A DNA stretch of 60,000 bases from Adiantum capillus-veneris (lineage: Eukaryota > Streptophyta > Polypodiopsida > Polypodiales > Pteridaceae): contig CM043971.1 in assembly GCA_014529385.2 (NCBI GenBank), forward strand, positions 26,703,769 to 26,763,768, written 5' to 3'. The notes below the pieces were generated by a model, which was given only the letters and a program-made list of their open reading frames with translations, did no database searches and was not told the origin of the DNA. This document shows positions 34,886-45,910 of this stretch, piece by piece (the first letter of the stretch is position 1; each line of letters starts with the position of its first letter). Both the position numbers and the translations under genes were made by a program.

Positions 34886-35269
34886 CGTTGAAGCGTACCT
34901 ACCGAGTCCCAACGATGAGTATAACAATAAAATAAAAATAAAAATAAGGGTAGCTCCCAGCAGTTGTGACCCAAAGTCTCAAAACGAGAAAAAAAATTAT
35001 TAAGCTTGGATTCGCACCCCATGGCTTTGCTCAAAAGGGAGTATGGGAATGAGAACAATCAGCATGTATATTGTGTTTCGCGATTGATAGTTTTTTCTAT
35101 GAGATTGTGTCTTTGACTTGTGGTGATTCATGCATTTTATGGTACTTGGTGTCAATTAAAAATGCTATATGCACTAAAGAATGATGAGTTTTGAAGGAAA
35201 AAATGACAATGGGGATTTCCATGGATGTCAAAAAAGGTAATTTGGCTATCGAAGAGTCGTATATCACGA
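33243..35269. other. No gene recognised; repeats only
   Basis: Short ORFs lack support. Repeats include GAAACGC words near 33490-33560, a (CA)n tract at 34167-34198, a 48-bp unit duplicated at 34475-34570, and a (TC)n tract at 34834-34880. A CACTA-like start CACTACTGTGTTGCAGG lies at 33461 without a partner end. Confidence 0.5.
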
Positions 35270-35514
35270 TGTCGTGCTATCCTACGTCTAAATGGAGAAT
35301 TTCATGCAGGAGTCACATAATCGGTAGCATTTCCGCACGATGGAAAGCTTGCAATGGTCGTCATATGGCGTGGGAATGGTTTTTTATATCATAACTTGGA
35401 ACACGAGATCGTTAATGTCAGAAGTTTCTCGAGTAAAGATTATGCTATGGGCTTGAACGGAGGATTCTTAAAGTCGGTCACTCCAGAGACTCAACATCAT
35501 GAACAGATGAGACA

Positions 35515-35775
35515 ACTAAATTTGATGGTCTTTACTCGTTTTGTCAAACTTATGCGGGTGGCTCCATGGGTGGCACAGTGCGACTCAATCATAACCATGC
35601 CGATATTGCCATTAACTGGTCTGGTGGTTTGCATCATGCCAAAAAGTATGAAGCATCTAGCTTTTGCTATGTTAACGATATTGTGCTTGCTATATTGGAG
35701 TTTTTAAAATATCACCCGCGTGTGTTATACATAGATATTGACATATACCATGGGCATGGAGGTGGCGAGGAAGCT
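35515..35775 (+). pseudogene. Histone deacetylase (class I, RPD3/HDA19-type) gene fragment
   Basis: Eighty-seven codons read like the catalytic core of plant class I histone deacetylases, enzymes that remove acetyl groups from histone tails. Visible in order are [39 protein letters not shown], a [12 protein letters not shown] stretch, and a [18 protein letters not shown] stretch. Family members normally have a D-x-HHGDG zinc-binding segment; here the second His of the pattern and the Asp are changed (IYHGHG), so the zinc site is damaged. No upstream or downstream exons are present. The segment lies in the block found only in the 5' LTR of the LTR-B element. It is a captured, dead fragment. 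Confidence 0.88.
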
Positions 35776-36721
35776 ACAGAAAATAACTGGCTCGAAGGCA
35801 AGGCCGTAAGGAATGTGTGAACTATTGCCTAAGAGCAGTTATTTTTAGAAATATATTTATATATGTAAGGGAAAGCAAAAGCTATTTGGGGGGATTAAAG
35901 CAGACAGCACAGGGGGAGATAACAAGTCGTCAGAGAGCCGGGGAAATGGGCTGCCAGAAGATAAGTATCAAGTTGACAAGCGCGTCACTGTCGGGGGCCC
36001 ATGACGAAGAGGAGGATGAGCTGACAGTGGGGTTGCTTGTGGTGAAGCCAGCAGGAGAGGAAAGAGTTGAATTGAGGCGCTGGTGGTTTGGAAGCCGGCC
36101 GAGCAGGGACGTCAACTGCAGCACCGAGTTCAGCATCGTGTGCCGAATAGGGAGCCGCCATCCGAGCAAGGAAAAGAGGCCCGATAGCTTGTTGCAGTTG
36201 GGTGTGGCCTTCGTTGGTAGGCAGCAGTGTATCTGGTGGCTTTTGTGGTGAGGGCGATAAGGAGGAGAATAGCAGGCCTCTCTTCCGTCCCATGAAAGCT
36301 GCGGACCGATGCTGAGAAGCCGACGAGCGGCAGTTAACGCTGATGAGCAAGGGCTTTGAGGCTGCAAACAGCTCCAAGGTGGGCCGCTTTTGGCGAAGGC
36401 GACGAGGAGAGCAGGCGCAGGCAGGAGCTGACGAGGACGAAGGCGGCTAAAAGCACGCGAAGAGACAGCGGACAAGGACGAGCAGAGGCGGGCCTGAGGG
36501 GAGGAGAGCCACCATCGATTGCAGCCTTGAAGGTTGACTAGGAGATCAGAGCGAGGGGAGAGCTGCAGTACGGGGGTCGTCTCATCAAGGAGCGCTACGA
36601 ACAAGAAAAGGAGCATCAACTGTAGAAGAGCGCTACGAACAGGCTATCTAGCAGCAGAATACAGAGCTTCTGACAGAGATAAGCATGGCCGCGGTGCAGT
36701 GAAGAAGGAAGAAGTGTACCT

Positions 36722-36903
36722 GAGCTAAGGCTCTGTTTGTCGGGCAAATTCTTGATGTGTATTTTACTGGATCTTTCAATAAGCACATACTGGGAGTGAA
36801 AGTGACTTATGATATTGAGCCTGTGGATCCAGACTTCTATTCCTACTTCAAGTTTGTAGGCCTTGTGGTTGCTAAGGCTCTGTTTGACAGGCATGAGAAA
36901 AAG
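36722..36903 (+). pseudogene. HECT E3 ubiquitin ligase (UPL1/2-like) fragment, order permuted, copy 1
   Basis: The frame reads AKALF, then ILDVYFTGSFNKHILGVKVTY, and then SYFKFVGLVVAKALFD. In UPL1/UPL2-type HECT ligases the YFKFVG...AKALFDG block precedes the LLDV-FT-SF-KHILG block, so the two halves are in swapped order and share the AKALF words at both ends. A Lys/Glu-rich tail follows. An equivalent copy lies in the other LTR at 39236-39417. Not functional. Confidence 0.8.
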
Positions 36904-37229
36904 CCGTCGAGCAAGGAGAACAAGAACAGAGGCTAACAAGGAGCTGGCAAGGCAGTCAGTCTGCAAGGATGTGAAGTCGGCTGAGTTGCAGGGCAGTTTA
37001 CAAACATAATGCAAAGACGGGTCGTTGAAGTTCACAAAGCTATGTCAAAGGAGAAGTAGTTTTTAGCAGTTTTCAGAGGTTTGTTTGAGTGAAAAGAAGA
37101 CCGAATCAAGAGACGGCAAAGTGAGTGCATGTGAAGGTGGTTGGGAAGAGCAAGGGAAGGGCATTGAGGCCATGCAGAATCGGAATTTGCACTTCCGCTC
37201 ATAGTCTGATCGACGAGTTCAAGAGCACT

Positions 37230-38493
37230 TGTTGAGAATGCCATTATTGATGTCTTTTTATGTTATTGTGGTATGTATGAGCAACATATTATGGATGATT
37301 TCTCTACTGCTAGTACCTATTCAGAGGAGGTTTATGAAGAGTCTTCACAGAGTATCGATGGATCTTTGGCTACCATAGAAGTACGTGAAGCGGAATAGGA
37401 TGAAGAGATCTATGAAGATTGCTTAGATGATGTTCTTTGTGTACCTGACATTTCTGACATGACTGAAGTACATGATACCCGCGAAGTTTTTCCTTGTGTT
37501 ATTTCTCATGAGCTACAAGAGGAAGCAACCCACAATTTTTTGACAGATGATGAGAGTATCCACTACTCTATTGATCCAAAAGTGGATGCAAATCCACAAG
37601 TTACAGCTCTTTCTCATGGTCAGGCTAGAGTTCCAAGTAATGATGACTCTAACACTGATGCAAGATTTTCAGAGGTTCGTGATAACTATGAAGTCAGAGG
37701 GGGTGAATCACTACCGATAAAGCAAAGGATGCACATGCTTCTTCAGTTTCTTCGACAAGGTTCTCGATATGGCTGGGTCCGTATACTCTTTCTACTTATG
37801 CTTATGTCAGTGCTATTATGGTTATCGGTAAAAGCTATGCAGTGTTCCTATATGCCTGTTGAGCAAAAACTGTCAAATGTTTACGAGAGTTGGGTGCTGC
37901 ATAATGATTCAAGGGAAGTTTTACTTTACTGTGAGGCTCATAGATGCTATGTGCTTGTTAAGGTATGCGACCCAAGAGATTTTGAGGTCCTTAAGAAGCA
38001 GGTTGAATACGGTTGGGTTCTTCTCGGTGCACAATGTTATCGGTTGCTGATTGATCCAGGAAGAACAATCTTACACCAAGGTTGTTTGATGTCGATTGAG
38101 ATTGATAATGTATGCTCATGTGGATTTTATGCATCTCTAGTAGTGCTTGGGTAATATCTTCTTAAGACATTTGATTCAGGAGGACAGGTTTATGAGAACA
38201 GCTTATGGCAGTTAATATATAGACCATATGACCCTGGTGATGTTCATCATGCTTACAGGTTATGTCAAGATATTTACCGACTTTGAAATGGATCATGCTT
38301 ATGCTTTATTGGATGGAACTATTTGATTGATGAAAAGGTTTTGAATTTTCCCTTCGATCCTGGAGGCTTATGATTGCGTGAAGTCAAAATTTTTAAGGTT
38401 ATTGGTAGCATGCTTACAATGGACCACTGCTTGTATGCCAACTGGTCTTATACTTATAGATTTTGAAGATGGTTGGCACATATCAGAGGATCT
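37230..38493 (+). pseudogene. Acidic 3' ORF of the LTR-B element with membrane segment and DPGG motifs
   Basis: The frame runs from about 37270 with a stop at 37397, then an open stretch 37459-38154 (231 codons), and further pieces to 38370. The first half is acidic (EEVYEESSQ, DDESIHYS). A hydrophobic segment at about residues 115-135 of the 231-codon ORF (RILFLLMLMSVLLWLSV) could span a membrane. The C-terminal pieces read TFDSGGQVYENS, RPYDPGDVHH, and CLCFIGWNYL followed by FPFDPGGL, matching the end of the minus-strand ORF at 24385 (CLCFTDWKFLYFPYDPGGW). It lies directly upstream of the polypurine tract and 3' LTR, with three stops at least. Function unknown; an additional or env-like retroelement ORF is the best guess. 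Confidence 0.65.
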
Positions 38494-38513
38494 GCAGGTT
38501 CAAAGGGGGTGGA
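38494..38513 (+). other. Polypurine tract of the LTR-B element
   Basis: GGTTCAAAGGGGGTGGA immediately precedes the TGTCGTGC start of the 3' LTR, as in the LTR-A element. Confidence 0.85.
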
Positions 38514-39904
38514 TGTCGTGCTATCCTAGTACGTCAAAATGGAGAATTTCATGCAGGAGTCACATAATCGGTGTTTTTTATGCGTGCTCGAAATATGGTT
38601 GGGGGCATAACATTTTCGCACGATGGAAAGCTTGCAATGGCCGTCATATGGCGTGGGAATGGTTTTTAATATCATAACTTGGAATCTGAAGTCGTTAATG
38701 TCGGAAGTTTTTGGAGTAAAGATTATGCTATGGGCTTGAACGGAGGATTCTTAAAGTTGGTCACTCGAGAGACTCAACATGAGCAGGCCTCTTTCCATCC
38801 CATGAAAGTTGTAGACCGATGCTGAGAAGGCGACGAGCGGCAGTTAACGCTATTGAGCAAGGGCTTTGAAGCTGCAAACAGTTCCAAGGTGGCTGCTTTT
38901 GGTGAAGGCGACGAGGAGAGGAGCCGTAGGCAGGAGCCGACGAGGACAAGGGCGGCTAAAAGCACGCAAAGAGACAACGGGCAAGGATGAGCAGAGGCGG
39001 GCCTGAGGGGAGGAGAGCCACCATCGATTGCAGCCTTGAAGGTTGACGAGAAGATCAGAGCGAGGGGAGAGCTGCAGTACGGGGGTCGTCTCATCAAGGA
39101 GTGCTACGAGCAAGAAAAGGAGCATCAACTGTAGAAGAGCGCTACGAGCAAGCTATCTAGCAACAGAATAGAGAGCTTCTGATAGAGATAAGCATGGCCG
39201 TGGTGCAGTGAAGAAGGAAGAAGGGTACCTGAGCTAAGGCTCTGTTTGTCGGGCAAATTCTTGATGTGTATTTTACTGGATCTTTCTATAAGCACATACT
39301 GGGAGTGAAAGTGACTTATCATGATATTGAGGTTGTGGATCTAGACTTCTATTCCTACTTCAAGTTTGTAGGCCTTGTGGTTTCTAAGGCTCTGTTTGAC
39401 GGGCATGAGAAAAAGCTGTCGAGCAAGGAGAACGAGAACGAGGCTAGCAACGAGCTAGCAAGGCAGTCTGCAAGGGATGTGAAGTTGGCTGAGTTGCAGG
39501 GCAGTTTACAAACATAATCCAAAGATGGTTATTGAAGTTCACAAAGCTATGTCAAAGGAGAAGTAGTTTTTAGCAGTTTTCAGAGGTTTGTTTGAGTGAA
39601 AAGAAGGCTGAATCAAGAGACGGCAAAGTGAGTGCATGTGAAGGTGGTTGGGAAGAGCAAGGGAAGGGCATTGAGGCCATTTGCACTTCCGCTCATAGTC
39701 TGATCGACGAGTTCAAGAGCACTTGTTGCCTATTGTGATCAAGTTTTTTTTTTGATTCAGATTTTAGTTCATCAAGTAATTTAATTCAAGGTGTTCTTTT
39801 GTGCTATATTCTCTTGAGATGTACATCTTTCTCTTATCGTTTCCCACAGCAGGCAGCCCCGTGTTGACCCAGCGCAACTCGTGAACATAAAAATCCCCCG
39901 ACAA
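38514..39904 (+). repeat. 3' LTR of the LTR-B element (1391 bp) with ACGA target duplication
   Basis: It begins TGTCGTGCTATCC and ends CCCCCGACA. The flank ACGA at 39905-39908 equals ACGA at 35266-35269 before the 5' LTR, which fixes the whole element as 35270-39904. Compared with the 5' LTR it lacks the histone-deacetylase block but retains the HECT fragment (39236-39417) and the end of the LTR. Confidence 0.85.
39236..39417 (+). pseudogene. HECT E3 ubiquitin ligase fragment, order permuted, copy 2
   Basis: It has the same permuted arrangement as the copy at 36722, somewhat closer to the family (SFYKHILGVKVTYHDIE). It continues into a 30-residue Lys/Glu/Asn-rich tail (KENENEASNELARQSARD). 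Both LTRs share it, so it was captured before the element's last insertion. Confidence 0.8.
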
Positions 39905-41300
39905 CGAGTTGGGAATCTCCCTAGTGCATTATCCTTATGGATATAGTGCTTCATTTAGTTGCATGGAGGTGAATCAACTTTCAATTCCTCATAGGGGAAT
40001 TGGCGTTCTAGGATCTCTTTCTACGATGGATTCAAGTTTATACATGAGAGAATGATCTACGTGTCTTGTTTCATTCATTGGTCAATGACATATTCTCTTT
40101 TTATGCTTTGTATGAAAAAACTTACTACATGAGATCACAGAACATTAATTGACATGCAACTATTGTGTCATGAATTGAGATGCCGAAATGGACTACATTG
40201 AAATCTGAGAGGCATGATTGAGCTTAAGTTTTTGTAATGCTTGAGGTGTATAAAAAATGCTTTTGTGCACTGACACATTTTAGAAGGGATGATTGGCAAG
40301 TATTTGGGAGAACTTTGAGGACGTTCTATTTGGCTTTTGAGTTCACAAGCCATTACATATTTTGCCCATTATGAGTTGAATTAACTTCTCTAATTTAAGT
40401 GTGGGTTAAAGCTAACCAAATCATAATAAATAAAAAAGATAGTGTTACTTGTCATAAAATTCTGCTTTTGTTTAGCACCCTCTCTTCCTTTTTCTATGTA
40501 TACCATATTTTCTATTTAAGAGCACAGATGTGGGCATTGAGTGTAGATTGTGTGATGATTTCTATGCACACATAGCCTTAGTTGCGCTAATAATTTGTCT
40601 TGTGCATGATTTTGTGTAGCATTTGCATTTCACTAAAAGAGAAATTCTTTTTGGTATACACGAGGGCTTCACTTTTGAGAGCTACAATTGACATTGCAAG
40701 GATGTTTGTTGGAGAGTGTGCATCAAAACTTGAGCTTAGTATTGCTTTTTCATTTTAGTGATTGATTTTAATGTAATATCATTGCATTGCACTAAACTTG
40801 AGATTTGTTAAATGACCATAAGGTATCATTTTGGATTTGTGATTGAACATGTAATTTTTAGAGCTGGTGTTGAACGACCATATGCTTATGAGCACTAATA
40901 ATTGAGTTGTTTTTGAAGGGTTTTGGGTAAGCATGAATGTTCAATAATCCAAAGGGTGTACGTTGGCATTGAAAAAACATGTAATATTTGGCTATTTAGA
41001 GTGATCCCAATTCTTTTGATTAAAAATTGTATACATGCTAGCTCACAGCTTGGTTTAAGGTGAAAATTCTTCATTTGAGCTAGTGTCTAACCAACTTTTT
41101 GAGAGCTTTCAATTGTACAATGTGGCTATCAAGAGCCAATTCACTTCATTGAAAGTTATAAACTCCTAGCTCTAAGCTAGTGTTAATCAGCTTTTTGAGA
41201 ACTTTACATTGCAAATTTTGGCTTTCAAGAGCCACTTCATTTCACTTAAAAGCTGCATTATTTTTAGCTAATAGTTTGTTAAAAAAAATCATATTTTATC
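39905..41300. other. No gene recognised
   Basis: AT-rich DNA without credible ORFs. A degenerate repeat of about 110 bp containing GAGCTAGTGTCTAACCAACT or AAGCTAGTGTTAATCAGCTT and CTATCAAGAGCCA lies at 41075-41260, just before the CACTA terminus. Confidence 0.5.
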
Positions 41301-41467
41301 CACTACAAGAGGCTATTCATATTAGCGACGCTCACACAGCGACGCTCAAAAAGAAAATTTCCTGGCTGGGCTAAAAAAAATAACAGAGAGCACCCAAAAA
41401 CTCAGATCTCAGATCTGAGTTTTTCGGCGCCCTCAAGCAAGGAGTAGGTAACGCTCTCCCTCTCCCT

Positions 41468-41492
41468 CTCTCTCTCTCTCTCTCTTTCTTCT

Positions 41493-41568
<76 letters not shown>

Positions 41569-41630
41569 AGAGGAAGGAGAGCCAGGTATGCTCCTTCCCT
41601 CTCCTCACTCTCATGTTCCCTTCCCCTCTT

Positions 41631-41676
<46 letters not shown>

Positions 41677-41680
41677 TGTT

Positions 41681-41740
<60 letters not shown>

Positions 41741-41745
41741 TACAA
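41468..41745. repeat. (TC)n, (AC)n, (TC)n, (AC)n, (GA)n microsatellite block
   Basis: Long dinucleotide tracts include (AC)n at about 41493-41563, (AC)n at 41645-41673 and (GA)n at 41684-41735. Four copies of a CGCACACATTGAGAGAGGAAA phrase with AACATGCATAAACAAAA follow to 41960. Confidence 0.9.
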
Positions 41746-42848
41746 ACATAAACAAAAACGCACACACACATACATAAACAAAGAATGCACACACACATTG
41801 AGAGAGGAAAAGAGAGAGAGAGCATGCATAAACAAAATACGCACACATTGAGAGAGGAAAAGAGAGAGAGAACATGCATAAACAAAAAACGCACACATTG
41901 AGAGAGGAAAAGAGAGATAAAATATGCATAAACAAAAAAACGCACACACATTGAGAGAGAAAGAGAGAGAAACTAATTTAACGTCATAGGAAACTAATTA
42001 AAATTAAAAGACCTAAAGATCTAGCCGACGAGGAGTTGAACTCAAGACCTATTATTCAAGAGGGAAATGGCATAACCAATCTATCATACTTGGCATGGGT
42101 GATAGAAAGGTTATACCATTTATCTCTTTTTATTGGCACACACATCCACACACGCGCACACACACAAGAAGAAGAGAGTTATAACGTCATAGGAAACTAT
42201 CCTAAAAGACGTTAAAGATTAGGTTAGATGTAGACTTACGTTAAATTAGATTTAGGTTTATTTAATTTAAATTAGATTAGATTTAGGTTTCTTTTTAGTT
42301 AGATTTATGTTTATTTACGCTAGATTTAGATTTACGTTATATTAGATTAGATTTAGGTCTCCATAGACTGCGATGCCTGCATGAAGCGGGTGAAGAAAGC
42401 CCTCAATGGAATATAGGGTATTGCTGCCTTCACTCATGGTGGGCTCCGTCGATCCAAAAGTACTGGTGAAATGTCTTCAGAAGATAGGGAAGAAGGTGGA
42501 TCTTCAGGGCGGCAAGAGTCACTACATCCCCGACAATGACCATCTAGACAACCTCTAGTCATTCAACAGCAACTTCAAAGTTAGTAACAAGAGCAAGAAC
42601 GGTCCAAAGGGCCAATTGCTGTCGTCAGATGTGGATGGAGATGAGGCAGCGTCACCGCTGGAAGTTAACTCTCACATCTTTAGTGATGAGAATGTCAACT
42701 CTTGCCGAGTTATGTGAAAAATTATGTGTTAAATCAGTTTTAAGGTTCTTATAATCCCTGTTAGTTTAGTTCTTTGTTTTAAATATAACATAATTTACGT
42801 TAGATTTAGATTTATGTTATATTAGATTATAATTAGGTTTATTTAGGT

Positions 42849-42890
<42 letters not shown>

Positions 42891-43207
42891 GAAGAAGAGA
42901 GTTTTAACGTCATAGGAAACTATCCCAAAAGACGTTAAAGATTAGGTTAGATGTAGACTTATGTTAAATTAGATTTAGGTTTATTTTTAGTTAGATTTAC
43001 GTTTATTTAGATTTACGCTTATTTACGTTAGATCGAGTCCACGCAAGAATTACTTACGGTTTAGGGTTTAGAGTTAGACGAACAGTGAAAAGATCTACTC
43101 TGAAAAGATGTTAAGATGTTGTGAAGTGCTACAGCTAGAGAAGAGGCAAAGGGGTTTTGTCCACTACATACAGTATCATTTAGACATGGGTCTGTAGATT
43201 TCTTGTA

Positions 43208-43320
43208 CCCACAAATATAGGTATTGACCAATAAAGACGAGATTATAACCCGGTGGTTCTGATCTTCGTGCACCTCTAGACCGAGGTGTGCGGGGATTGG
43301 ACATGCCTAGAGAATGTGAG

Positions 43321-43376
<56 letters not shown>
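43208..43376 (+). repeat. CACTA module shared with 10.5-10.9 kb, and (GA)n
   Basis: GACCAATAAAGACGAGATTA to GAGAATGTGAGGT repeats the module present twice at 10568-10861. A (GA)n tract follows at 43323-43374. Confidence 0.85.
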
Positions 43377-43378
<2 letters not shown>

Positions 43379-43436
43379 GACGAAGAATGCCAATAGAATA
43401 TTAAATTTGTTGTCTAGGCTATAAGATTTTTATCCT

Positions 43437-45640
43437 CATTATGAGTAGTGACGAGGATGTGGGACCGTCCAACTGAAACACCTATCTCTCAACGAGGGTC
43501 TTATGTCCTTGTAATCAATGCAAGCATGCTGTGCGACGGACAAGACATGTTTCTTTGTAGCACGTTCGCGAATTTGGCGAGTTCGATCCATCTATTATAG
43601 ATCGAGTTGTTGCCAATTATAACTCATCGGACTCTGACGTTGGCCAACAAGCAGCAATCTTGCAACCCAATAGACGTGTTCGCAGGCGCTTTGGTCAAGC
43701 AGCATATGTGAGGCCACAAGGTATAGCCTCTGACAGCTCGGGGGATGATCATGCAGAGCACATTCCCAATGAGGCAATGTTTGAGCCCGAGATTGATGAA
43801 ATGATCGAGACGATCATGGATTCAGAAAGGCTTATCTATGATGATATGAAAAGTGAAGCCGATACGCCATTGTATAATGGAGCACGTATGTCTAGATTGA
43901 AAGCACTCCTGGTTCTTCTCAACATGCACGCAAAGTTTGGATGGAGTGACACTAGCGTCACAGCGCTTTTTAGGTGATCTATTACAATTAGTTTACTTTA
44001 ATAAAACTCTAAATGTATAATGATCTGATAGATTTTTACATGACTGTATCGTATTTTTATGTTGTGTAGATTGCTTAAAGAGCACATACTACCAGCTGAC
44101 AATGTGATGCCAGATTCCCGAGATGAAGCAAGAAAGATTTTGCGAAACTTGGGGATGGATTACAATTCTATCCACGCTTGTCCTAATGACTGCATTCTTT
44201 TCAGAGGGGAATACATAGACATGGAGAAGTGTCCGAAATGTGATTCCGAAAGATATCGAGTAGATCTCCAAGGGACAAAAATTCCACAAAAGGTTTTGCG
44301 ACATTTTCCTCTGCTTCCTCGCATCAAGCATTTCTTCGAATGTAAGTCCATGGCCGCCCTAGCATCATGGCATGAGGAGAATAAATCTTCGGATGGTGTG
44401 CTACGAATTCTTGCAGATTGCGCAGCCTGGAAACATATAGATGGAACATGGTCGGATTTTGCCAGGGAAGCTCGAAATTTGCGCTTAGGCCTGGCTATGG
44501 ATGGCGTAACTCCATTTGGTCAAAGATCAACATCTTACAGTGTATGGCCCGTTGTCATCGTCAACTACAACATTCCCCCGTGGTTGACTACGAAGAAGGG
44601 GCACCTATGGCTAAGCTTGATTGTGCCAGGGCGATATAAAGTGGAGAATATGGATGTGTATCTTCGTCCACTATTGGAAGAGCTACAACAATTGTGGATT
44701 GGCATAGAGGTGGTGGATATGAGCCGACACACAGGACGACGGAATGCTTTGATCAGAGGCATTCTAATGTGGACCATGCATGACTATCCCGGGCTAACAG
44801 AATGCTCAGGTGATCTATTGACACTCCTCACTCAGACACTCTAAATCTTGTTTTTTCCCATAGTTGATCTATTATCATGTGTATACATGCAGGGCTTCAA
44901 ACAAGCGGATACAGAGCATGTGTCACATGTGGACCTAGACTGAATGCACGTAGGGCGCCCTCACTGAAGAAGCAAATCATGGCAAAATTTGAACAGTCTA
45001 GTCGACGACGTTCCTCTGATGCAGATCTTGTGGTGGCGGAACTCACTTACTTCGGCACGCTACAAGAGATTTTGAGGATCGATTACAGAGGATTTTTTGT
45101 CGACTTGTTCGACGTGCAATGGTTCAAGATAATCATGGAGGGTCGCAACGCTACTGTGCGTAGAGGAGAGTCTGGTTTTCTTGAAGTGGATTCTACTAAG
45201 AAATGGACTGACCTAAGAGACACTTTCGTACTACCCGAGCATTGTGAACAAGTAAGTATGTAAATAGTTAACATCCCCCTTTTACAAGTTATGTGCTTGA
45301 AAGATCTCATGTAAGTTATGTGGCTCTGGCAGGTAATATTTCATCCTACAAAGTCTAGATCAAACTGGTGGTACGTCATAGAGGTACCCCTCGTAGTGCA
45401 AGGACGTATGAAGGCTACCATGTGCCAATCACAACGGCATCAATGGAGGAGATCAGAGAAGATGCTCAATCAGAAGCCGCTGCGGTGGTGCCAGACGAGC
45501 ATCAAGATGCTACTACTCTATATGGGATGCATGCAGAGGAGCTACAAAATGAAACAGAGGATATGTGTTTAAACGGAGAGCTCTATATAGATATAGGAAG
45601 TTATGTTGAGTTATGCGAGGATGAGAGAGAGATCTCTTAA
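43437..45640 (+). pseudogene. CACTA tnpD/TNP2-type transposase gene (Transposase_21 and DUF4216-like parts), damaged
   Basis: Exon 1 (about 43437-43975) has the N-terminal zinc finger LCPCNQCKH...RHVSL-stop-HVREFG, with an in-frame TAG where the 10.9-kb copy has Gln. Exon 2 (44070-44812) carries the transposase block: IHACPNDCILFRGEY, CPKCDSERYRV, HFPLLPRIKHFF, AAWKHIDGTWSDFA, RNLRLGLAMDGVTPFG, SVWPVVIVNYNIPPWL, LIVPGR and TMHDYPGL. Exon 3 (44894-45251) starts TSGYRACVTCG, then jumps to the DUF4216-like C-terminus (TYFGTLQEILRIDY...DLRDTFVLPEHCEQ). Exon 4 (45331-45640) begins VIFHPTKSRSNWWYVIEV and changes frame at a CCCCT run before an acidic tail. Exon borders are GT/AG. The part between TSGYRACVTCG and the DUF4216 region is missing, so several hundred residues of the usual protein are deleted. 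Non-autonomous. Confidence 0.85.
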
Positions 45641-45910
45641 AGCCACAAATATTGTATTTGAACAATTTTGCACCGTGTTGTAAAAGCTCTGGCTCTCTAA
45701 GTACCTTCCATGGTGTATAACGCTCTTTTCTACTCGCGCTCACATCTTTTGATTGAAAATTCTGAGTTTTCGACTTGCCTCTTCTATCACTCAATTCATT
45801 GCATCATTGTATTTATATGCGTCATTACGTCATTGTATTTAATGGTCTTTGCGTCATTGTCTACTCTATTCATTCAATATTAAGTTTAAATATTCGTGTG
45901 TTTAATGCAG

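Larger units (their letters stand above)
35270..37230 (+). repeat. 5' LTR of the 'LTR-B' gypsy-like element, 3' end deleted, with captured gene pieces
   Basis: It starts TGTCGTGCTATCC, directly after ACGA (35266-35269). It matches the 3' LTR at 38514-39722 except for an extra 0.77-kb block (about 35495-36265) that contains the histone-deacetylase fragment. Sequence corresponding to the last 180 bp of the LTR, the primer-binding site, gag and pol is absent: at about 37230 it passes directly into the DPGG ORF region. The LTR also contains the HECT-ligase fragment, shared with the other LTR. Confidence 0.8.

Noticed and set aside
36985-37035. CRISPR or regulatory repeat arrays anywhere in the window
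   Set aside because: No array of conserved repeats with unique spacers exists; all arrays are tandem repeats or microsatellites, and the DNA is eukaryotic.
42010-42085. tRNA-like B-box (GAGTTGAACTC, reverse complement GAGTTCAACTC)
   Set aside because: The flanks do not form a T-arm or acceptor stem, so no cloverleaf can be drawn. It could be a tRNA-derived SINE trace, but there is no second copy.
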